Shown here one piece after another: positions 6,679 through 10,673 of a DNA stretch of 12,167 nt. The notes under the pieces were generated by a model. It saw nothing but the letters and a program-made list of their open reading frames with translations, did no database searches and was not told where the DNA came from. The position numbers and the translations under genes are program-made. Every line of letters starts with the position of its first letter. Position 1 is the stretch's first letter. Source of the stretch: Candidatus Levyibacteriota bacterium (GTDB lineage Bacteria > Patescibacteriota > Microgenomatia > Levybacterales > UBA12049). The DNA lies in contig JACPTT010000070.1 of the NCBI GenBank assembly GCA_016192645.1, positions 1-12,167 on the forward strand, written 5' to 3'.

Positions 6679-7809
6679 ATGAGAATTGGGCTTTTGCTCC
6701 CGTCTGTTTACATGGGGACCAAATATAAAAACAAGATTTTTGCTCCCAAAGAGCTGTTTTTAAATCTTGCAAACGGCTTAGTTGATAGGGGACATACGGT
6801 GTATGTCTATGCTGCGCCGGGAACAAAAACAAAAGCCCATCTTATTGAAGGCCACGCAGAGTTAATAGAGCATGACTTTATTAGTCCAAAATTTCGGGGT
6901 CTTGATCGGCTGACAAAGCTTAAAAATGCCCATACCGCAACCAAAATCGAATACGAAATTGATTTAAGTGTTAAAGCATACCAGCATGCGCGCGAAAAAA
7001 AACTTGATATTCTTCATGCTTACCACGATTTTATGGCGCATTACATGAATCGGCTGCTTGATATACCAACGGTATATACCATTCATGACCCAAGGCCACG
7101 GAGCGAGCATCTTGAACACTGGAGGTTTAAACATTTTAGTACCGACAACTATATTTTTATTAGTAACTCGCAGAAAAGAAGCTTTAGAAACCTCATTCGC
7201 TCAATCGGCGTTATCTATCACGGCGTAGATATCAAAAAGTTTTCTTTTGGTGAAATTGGGGGAACGCACCTGTCTTTTATTGGCCGCTATATTAAAGAAA
7301 AAGGAGTTGTTGAGGCAATTATGGCGGCAAAAACATTAGGAATTCCTCTTCGGATGGTAGGCGATGATGCCTATCGGGCATTGTCCTATTATCAGCAAAA
7401 GGTTTTGCCCCAACTTAAGAAAGGCAGCGTTGAAGACGCGACATTTCTTGGAGAAGGACATAGATCATTTTTTTTACGAGATTCAAAAGCTCTTTTATTC
7501 CCAATTCAATGGGAAGAACCATTTGGCATGGTTATGATTGAGGCAATGAGTTGCGGTACTCCCGTTGTTGCGTTTGATAGGGGTTCGGTTGAAGAAGTAG
7601 TTAAAGATGGAGTAACCGGTTTTGTAGTTCCTCCAAAAGAGGGAGTAGGAGGATTGGTGAGGGCGATAAAAAAGATTCAGGCAATGCCAAAGGAAGAATA
7701 TATTAAGATGCGGCAGGCGTGCAGAAGGCATGTTGAGGAGAACTTCACAATAGAAAAAATGGTTGAAAACCATGAGCAAGTCTATGCTAAGATAAAAAGG
7801 AATGGCTGA
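6679..7809 (+). CDS. GT4-family glycosyltransferase
   Basis: This 376-aa GT-B enzyme is the third of the cluster. The acceptor domain begins MRIGLLLPSVYMG and includes ILHAYHDF (111-118) and YTIHDPRP (133-140). The donor domain has VIYHGVDIKKF (178-188), FIGRYIKEKGVVEA (200-213; R203, K208), MVGDD (226-230) and EX7E as EPFGMVMIE (E280 and E288), followed by SCGTPVVAFDRGSVEEVV. It closely parallels the GT4 at 4546-5670 over the C-terminal 100 residues, including a final VEENF-IEKMVE helix, but lacks that protein's insertion between the GR and KG motifs. It starts 11 nt after the DUF218 stop, and its last 8 nt overlap the next gene, so it is certainly in the same operon. The family assignment is firm; the sugar is not predictable. 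Confidence 0.92.
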   Translation: MRIGLLLPSVYMGTKYKNKIFAPKELFLNLANGLVDRGHTVYVYAAPGTKTKAHLIEGHAELIEHDFISPKFRGLDRLTKLKNAHTATKIEYEIDLSVKAYQHAREKKLDILHAYHDFMAHYMNRLLDIPTVYTIHDPRPRSEHLEHWRFKHFSTDNYIFISNSQKRSFRNLIRSIGVIYHGVDIKKFSFGEIGGTHLSFIGRYIKEKGVVEAIMAAKTLGIPLRMVGDDAYRALSYYQQKVLPQLKKGSVEDATFLGEGHRSFFLRDSKALLFPIQWEEPFGMVMIEAMSCGTPVVAFDRGSVEEVVKDGVTGFVVPPKEGVGGLVRAIKKIQAMPKEEYIKMRQACRRHVEENFTIEKMVENHEQVYAKIKRNG

Positions 7810-8734
7810 TTTTCAGTTTCTTCAAAACCCAATTTCGAAAAAATGGGTGATTTTGGCGCCTCGGCGATCAAAACGTCCCCACGCCGCTGAAGCTTCGCGG
7901 GGCGAGCCAGATGTGGCAAAGGGAGCCGAGCCTGTCTGTCCTTTTTGTCCGGGAAGAGAAAAAGACGAGCAAGAGGTATATCGGGTAGGAGGGCAAACGG
8001 GCGATAGCAATTGGCTGGTTCGTGTTCTTCCCAATAAATTTCCCTTTGCGCCAATCCATGAAGTAATTATCCACTCTCCCGACCATCACAAAAACTTTGG
8101 CGAACTTCCGCTTCACCAGGTTGAACTTATCATAAAAACTTACAGACAGCGCTATCTTACACATCAAGACAAAGGACAAGTTTACATTTTTCATAACAGA
8201 GGAGAGGCAGGAGGCGAGAGCCTGCCGCATCCGCATACCCAGCTTGCGGTTGTTCCTTCTAATGTTGTTATGGATATTCCAACGCTTGATCCTTCATCCT
8301 CTTTAGGAGTGGGACCGGGAAATGAAGAGCAGATACAGGCGCTCACCCCTCATCTTTATTTATTTTGTCCCAAAACTTCGCAGTGGCCCGATGAGGTTTG
8401 GATTGTACCAAAAGAGCGCGGGAGAACTTTTGGAGATGCCAAAGACGGCGAATTAGCCGATCTTTCTTATGCGGTTGCGCGACTAGTTCAAATCTTTGAT
8501 CTTCGCCACGGTCACGAATTCCCTTTCAACTTTTATATTTATCCAGGTTTGGATTGGTATCTGCGACTTATGCCAAGAGTAAAAAGCTTGGGAGGTTTTG
8601 AAATAGGAACGGGGGTTTTTGTTAATACGCAGGACCCACAGGAAACAATTCAGTTCATCAAAGATCATTTTGAGAAGCCGGATGAGGAAAAAATCAGAAG
8701 CGAATATCAGGCGGAGTATGGGAGAACAGTCTAG
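7802..8734 (+). CDS. Galactose-1-phosphate uridylyltransferase-like protein (GalT, HIT superfamily)
   Basis: GalT swaps UMP between UDP-glucose and galactose-1-phosphate through a uridylyl-histidine intermediate. The 310-aa product shows the opening QNPISKKWVILAPRRSKRP (8-26), a metal-site pair CPFC (C46, C49), NKFPFAPIHEVIIHSPDHH (78-96), IFHNRG with a likely zinc-ligand His (H131), and the active-site HPHTQ at 143-147. In E. coli GalT the equivalent HPHGQ supplies the nucleophile as its second His, here H145. The C-terminal half has the expected WYLRLMPR segment (252-259). It is slightly short for the family and could instead be a relative acting on another sugar phosphate or ADP-sugar. ATG 7802 overlaps the GT4 stop by 8 nt, and AAGG lies just upstream. 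The context suggests it supplies UDP-sugar to the upstream transferases. Residues ~27-45 are a GC-rich stretch extra to most homologues. Confidence 0.85.
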   Translation: MADFQFLQNPISKKWVILAPRRSKRPHAAEASRGEPDVAKGAEPVCPFCPGREKDEQEVYRVGGQTGDSNWLVRVLPNKFPFAPIHEVIIHSPDHHKNFGELPLHQVELIIKTYRQRYLTHQDKGQVYIFHNRGEAGGESLPHPHTQLAVVPSNVVMDIPTLDPSSSLGVGPGNEEQIQALTPHLYLFCPKTSQWPDEVWIVPKERGRTFGDAKDGELADLSYAVARLVQIFDLRHGHEFPFNFYIYPGLDWYLRLMPRVKSLGGFEIGTGVFVNTQDPQETIQFIKDHFEKPDEEKIRSEYQAEYGRTV

Positions 8735-8737
8735 TTG

Positions 8738-8849
8738 GAATTTTTGAAGTGGGAAGTGAGATATTTTCGATCTTGATTTCTAGAATTCTTGATATCAAGA
8801 CTTCAAAGATTCAAAATCAAGGATTTCCCACCTCGCACATCAAGAATTC
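8738..8849. repeat. 112-bp palindromic intergenic element, copy A
   Basis: The element is symmetric about 8793.5: the centre is the perfect 12-nt palindrome CTTGATATCAAG (8788-8799) and both ends begin near GAATT (8738; GAATTC at 8844-8849). The arms pair imperfectly along their whole length. It fills the gap between the convergent GalT-like and HTH genes, beginning 3 nt after the former's stop. Copy B at 9705-9817 is its homologue: 22 of the first 23 bases and 40 of the last 50 agree by eye. Transcribed from either side it would form a long hairpin and may serve both genes as a 3' end. Confidence 0.8.
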
Positions 8850-8855
8850 TAAGGT

Positions 8856-9065
8856 TTATTCCTGTTTTTGTTGGATTCCAAGGAGCCAAAGGACAGCTTC
8901 TTTTTTGTATCTTCGATCGCCTCGGGAATTAATTCTGATTGCCGGAAGTTTTCCGCGTTTGCCCCAGCGTTTAATAGTCAATGGTGAGACTCGAAGAATT
9001 TGCGCCACCTCGCGCACCGTTAAAAGATCTGGAAGGTTGTCTATTGATAGAGTTTGATTAATCAT
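8856..9065 (-). CDS. Small excisionase/MerR-like HTH DNA-binding protein
   Basis: The 69-aa product is nearly all one winged-HTH domain of the excisionase (HTH_17/MerR-like) type: LLTVREVAQILRVSPLTIKRW (residues ~14-34), then the wing turn GKLPAIRINSRGDRRYKKEAVLWLL (~38-62). Free-standing proteins of this kind act as phage or plasmid excisionases or as small regulators; no integrase, phage or conjugation gene is nearby, so a regulator is more likely. ATG 9065 is 2-3 nt from AAGG. Upstream is a consensus TTGACA followed by several AT-rich repeats that could be its own operators. It is separate from the rplL gene by 217 nt containing a repeat array. Target and role are unknown. Confidence 0.85.
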   Translation of the reverse strand: MINQTLSIDNLPDLLTVREVAQILRVSPLTIKRWGKRGKLPAIRINSRGDRRYKKEAVLWLLGIQQKQE

Positions 9066-9076
9066 AGCCTTGGAAG

Positions 9077-9132
9077 TATAACAATTATAATCGTTATAAC
9101 TATAATACGATAATAAAGTAACAGACTATAAC
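9077..9132. promoter_or_regulatory. AT-rich repeated motifs, possible operators of the HTH gene
   Basis: On the plus strand TATAAC or TATAAT recurs at 9077, 9086, 9095, 9101 and 9127, with a perfect 8-nt palindrome GTTATAAC at 9093-9100 nested in a longer imperfect dyad (about 9091-9110). The cluster lies between the TTGACA box and the HTH start codon. Such iterated sites are typical of targets for small HTH regulators; autoregulation is inferred. Confidence 0.45.
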
Positions 9133-9144
9133 AATATTTGTCAA
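9115..9144 (-). promoter_or_regulatory. Candidate promoter of the HTH gene
   Basis: A consensus -35 TTGACA is at 9144-9139. At 18 nt spacing the best -10 is TACTTT (9120-9115), which keeps only the T1, A2 and T6 positions; better AT boxes (TATTAT at 9115-9110) are too far away. The -35 is convincing, the -10 is not certain. Confidence 0.45.
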
Positions 9145-9163
9145 GGGGCAAAACATCCAGAAG

Positions 9164-9281
9164 ACTCAGAAAACTCAGTAAGTCAGCATATCAGAAAAAT
9201 CGGAAAGCCAGAAATTCTGATTTCCTGATTTATCAGATACTCTGATTTTCCGATTCTCTGAGTATTCCGAGTTTTCCGAAA
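9164..9281. repeat. Array of ~14 degenerate octamers with TCNGA-like cores
   Basis: On the plus strand the core triplets CAG, CGG, CTG or CCG start at 9167, 9176, 9184, 9192, 9201, 9209, 9217, 9225, 9234, 9242, 9250, 9258, 9267 and 9276, that is, every 8 or 9 nt throughout. Most sit in a TCNGA context. TCNGA is its own reverse complement, so any unit can pair with any other, and the whole region also folds as an imperfect hairpin centred near 9222. It begins immediately after the rplL stop and may mark the 3' end of that mRNA. It is not a CRISPR array: the units are too short and there are no spacers. Confidence 0.7.
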
Positions 9282-9282
9282 A

Positions 9283-9684
9283 TTATTTTAGTTCCACAGT
9301 TGCTCCAGCCGCTGTTAATTTAGTTTTTGCTTCTTCCCCTGTCTTTTTATTCACCGCCGTCATTACTTCTTTTGGCGCACCGTCAACTAAATCTTTGGCT
9401 TCTTTAAGCCCCAGTGTCGGCACGAGTTCTCTAAGAGCTTTAATAACAGCAATTTTATTGGCGCCTGAATTTGCAAGAACAACATTAAAGACTGTTTGTT
9501 CTTCCTTTGCCTCGTCCGAAGCCGCATCAGCGGCGGAGGCGGGCTGTGCTCCTGTTGCTGGAGCAGCCATCATTGCTGCACTTACCCCAAACTTTTCCTC
9601 CAACGCCTTAACAAGATCGGAGAGCTCCAAAACAGACATTTCCTCAACCGCCTTCATTATTTGGTCTTTTGTAAGTTTTGCCAT
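9283..9684 (-). CDS. rplL: Ribosomal protein bL12 (L7/L12)
   Basis: This is the stalk protein of the large ribosomal subunit. Dimers bind L10 and recruit translation factors. The 133-aa product shows the N-terminal dimerisation and L10-binding region (TKDQIMKAVEEMSVLELSDLV, residues ~5-25), an alanine-rich flexible hinge (~37-62), and the C-terminal factor-binding domain (FNVVLANSGANKIAVIKALR at ~66-85; GLKEAKDLVDGAPK at ~96-109). It is slightly long because of the hinge. A strong ribosome-binding site, GGGGGTG at 9697-9691, lies 6 nt before ATG 9684. It is separated from rplJ by palindromic element B, unlike the short plain gap usual in this operon. No rpoB follows; the TCNGA array does. Confidence 0.97.
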   Translation of the reverse strand: MAKLTKDQIMKAVEEMSVLELSDLVKALEEKFGVSAAMMAAPATGAQPASAADAASDEAKEEQTVFNVVLANSGANKIAVIKALRELVPTLGLKEAKDLVDGAPKEVMTAVNKKTGEEAKTKLTAAGATVELK

Positions 9685-9690
9685 TTATAT

Positions 9691-9697
9691 CACCCCC
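9691..9697 (-). promoter_or_regulatory. Ribosome-binding site of rplL
   Basis: GGGGGTG followed by AT matches the anti-Shine-Dalgarno partner well and lies 6 nt before the ATG. Together with the hairpin upstream it may let rplL be translated independently of rplJ. Confidence 0.75.
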
Positions 9698-9704
9698 TTA
9701 ATTA

Positions 9705-9817
9705 GAATATTTGAAGTGGGAAGTGAGAAGTTCTTGACTTTGATTTTCTTGATTTCTTGATATCAAGACGTCAAATACTCAAAATCAAAGACATCCCATT
9801 TCTCACTTCAAGAATTC
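9705..9817. repeat. 113-bp palindromic element, copy B, between rplJ and rplL
   Basis: This is a homologue of the element at 8738-8849 with the same central palindrome CTTGATATCAAG (9756-9767) and the same GAATTC end (9812-9817). On the minus strand the end sequence GAATTCTTGA supplies the last two sense codons and the TGA stop of rplJ (9810-9808). The element fills nearly the whole rplJ-rplL gap and would form a long hairpin in the operon mRNA. Confidence 0.8.
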
Positions 9818-10392
9818 TTTTTATCTTCTATAGTCTTCAGTGTTAGCACGAATCTTTGCATATTCCAATTCAGCGCTCTATGCAGCCCAAAAAGCGGCGC
9901 TTTCATTCCTATCACCAATTGGGTAAGCAAAACCTCACGAGAGGGAAGAGTAGATAAGCGGATAACCTCCGCCTCTGCTAGCAGTTTACCTTCAAAGATG
10001 CCAAATTTGATGATGGGGAGCTTTAGGGTTTTTATTGATTTAGCAAGCGCTTTGAGAGGCAAGAGTGGATCTTCGTAGGCAAAAAGCGTTGCCGTGGGCC
10101 CTTGTAAGCTGTCTACGGTCAACTGTCTACCGTCTACAGCTGGCTGTGGTCTGTAGTCTGTAGTCTGTAAAACTCTTGCGAGGAGTGTATTTTTTGTCAC
10201 AACAAGTTCGGCGCCGACAGCCCTCAGGGCTTTTTTAAGTTCTTCAAGCTGTTTATGGGTCATGCCTTGGTAGTTGGCAAAAAACAAAGCCTTAGCCTTA
10301 CCGACTTTCTCGGCAATCTCGGCAACAATCTTTTCCTTCTTGGCCCTCGAAGCCCCAATGCGGGGCGAAGTGGGCTCTGTTCCTTTACTCAT
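9808..10392 (-). CDS. rplJ: Ribosomal protein uL10 with an in-frame heptamer-repeat insertion
   Basis: L10 anchors L7/L12 dimers to the 23S rRNA at the stalk base and in several bacteria represses its own operon. The 194-aa product has the family core KEKIVAEIAEKVGKAKALFF (19-38), the MTHKQLEELKKALR helix (44-57), VVTKNTLLARVL (64-75), GPTATLFAYEDPLLPLKAL (98-116) and a C-terminal helix for L12 binding. Two parts are extra: residues 2-15 (KGTEPTSPRIGAS region), encoded over a GC hairpin, and residues ~75-95 between NTLLARVL and GPTATLF, encoded by nine tandem heptamers. ATG 10392 is the only usable start, but the AAGGAGG upstream is 19 nt away and lies in a hairpin. The stop codon is contributed by element B. 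Confidence 0.95.
   Translation of the reverse strand: MSKGTEPTSPRIGASRAKKEKIVAEIAEKVGKAKALFFANYQGMTHKQLEELKKALRAVGAELVVTKNTLLARVLQTTDYRPQPAVDGRQLTVDSLQGPTATLFAYEDPLLPLKALAKSIKTLKLPIIKFGIFEGKLLAEAEVIRLSTLPSREVLLTQLVIGMKAPLFGLHRALNWNMQRFVLTLKTIEDKKNS
10109..10171. repeat. Nine tandem degenerate heptamers inside rplJ
   Basis: On the plus strand the 63 nt divide cleanly into CTGTCTA, CGGTCAA, CTGTCTA, CCGTCTA, CAGCTGG, CTGTGGT, CTGTAGT, CTGTAGT and CTGTAAA. Nine heptamers equal 21 codons, so the L10 frame is preserved. The first units end in CTA and the last in AGT, giving a partial dyad around CAGCTG. It resembles the short tandemly repeated heptamers known from cyanobacteria, but here it is in a ribosomal protein gene. 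Confidence 0.8.
10346..10370. repeat. GC hairpin encoding the L10 N-terminal extension
   Basis: GCCCC-AATGC-GGGGC (10352-10366) is a perfect 5-bp hairpin flanked by GAAG/CGAAG-type sequence. The part GCGGGGCGA also occurs in the extra segment of the GalT-like gene (around 7897-7905), each within a protein stretch absent from typical homologues. Confidence 0.4.
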
Positions 10393-10409
10393 AGTTAATA
10401 ATATCGATT

Positions 10410-10438
10410 ACCCTCCTTCGCTAAAGCTTCGGAAGGGT
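10410..10438 (-). promoter_or_regulatory. Hairpin covering the rplJ Shine-Dalgarno sequence
   Basis: On the minus strand ACCCTTC (10438-10432) pairs over 7 bp, one G-U, with GGAGGGT (10416-10410), with a 15-nt loop. The right arm overlaps the AAGGAGG (10418-10412). Folding would hide the only good Shine-Dalgarno sequence before rplJ, whose distance to the ATG (19 nt) is also longer than normal. A translational control point is inferred. Confidence 0.45.
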
Positions 10439-10448
10439 TATGCACTAT

Positions 10449-10454
10449 ATTATA
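10449..10454 (-). promoter_or_regulatory. Possible secondary rplJ promoter (-10 box)
   Basis: A perfect TATAAT follows the terminator at a distance of 16 nt, but the matching -35 position is only a T-run. It is enclosed by inverted arms ATGCAC (10440-10445) and GTGCAT (10465-10470). If used it would bypass the attenuator. Confidence 0.3.
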
Positions 10455-10470
10455 GTTTTCTAAGGTGCAT

Positions 10471-10493
10471 AAAAAAAGTGCTCCGAAGAGCAC
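10471..10493 (-). terminator. Intrinsic terminator in the rplJ leader
   Basis: GTGCTC (10493-10488), a TTCG tetraloop (10487-10484), GAGCAC (10483-10478) and seven T (10477-10471) form a textbook intrinsic terminator on the minus strand. It is downstream of the rplJ promoter at 10653-10625 and upstream of rplJ, so it can act as an attenuator. It would also stop read-through from the Cys-rich gene. Confidence 0.85.
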
Positions 10494-10520
10494 CCAATTC
10501 TGAATTCTATTGCTCCTCGG
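10471..10520 (-). promoter_or_regulatory. Terminator/antiterminator switch (L10-type attenuator)
   Basis: CCGAGGAGCA (10520-10511) can pair with TGCTCTTCGG (10492-10483) over 10 bp, one of them G-U, with an 18-nt loop. The second arm contains most of the terminator's left arm, its loop and the first base of its right arm, so the two hairpins exclude one another. In Bacillus subtilis rplJL is controlled by attenuation through L10-L12 binding to the leader; the same logic is inferred here. Confidence 0.55.
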
Positions 10521-10522
10521 TA

Positions 10523-10601
10523 GTCCTTCGGCTGCGCTCAGGATTGATAATCCTTCGACTCGATTGCTTCGCAAGCCTCTTTCTATCTTGCTTATCGCAA
10601 G
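10523..10601. repeat. Inverted repeats in the upstream rplJ leader
   Basis: AGGATT-GAT-AATCCT (10540-10554) is a perfect 6-bp hairpin joining two inverted TCCTTCG-containing segments, and CTTGC-TTATC-GCAAG (10587-10601) is another 5-bp hairpin. The CTTCG...GCTCAGGAT wording resembles a dispersed REP-like sequence seen in many environmental bacterial genomes. In the leader these may form the ligand-binding part of the attenuator or be an unrelated repeat. Confidence 0.5.
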
Positions 10602-10624
10602 GGTCCACTTCTTAGGATAGATAT

Positions 10625-10653
10625 AGTTTAGCAGAGAGACATTGTTGAGTCAA
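10625..10653 (-). promoter_or_regulatory. Sigma-70-type promoter of rplJ-rplL
   Basis: TTGACT (10653-10648) and TAAACT (10630-10625) are separated by exactly 17 nt, 21 nt downstream of the Cys-rich gene's stop. The predicted start point is near 10618, giving a 226-nt leader with the attenuator and the Shine-Dalgarno hairpin. Confidence 0.65.
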
Positions 10654-10673
10654 GGGCTTATTTTTTTATGGAT

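Noticed and set aside
8749..9057. Plus-strand ORF of 102 aa
   Set aside because: It covers palindromic element A and the antisense of the HTH gene, and has no recognisable domain.
8856..9065. Phage or integrative-element excisionase
   Set aside because: The domain fits, but no integrase, attachment site or phage gene is in the window, so only an HTH regulator is called.
9164..9281. CRISPR array
   Set aside because: Units are 8-9 nt with no constant repeat or unique spacers, and no cas gene is present.
9395..9760. Plus-strand ORF of 121 aa
   Set aside because: Antisense of rplL with Ala/Ser-rich composition mirroring the hinge; a shadow.
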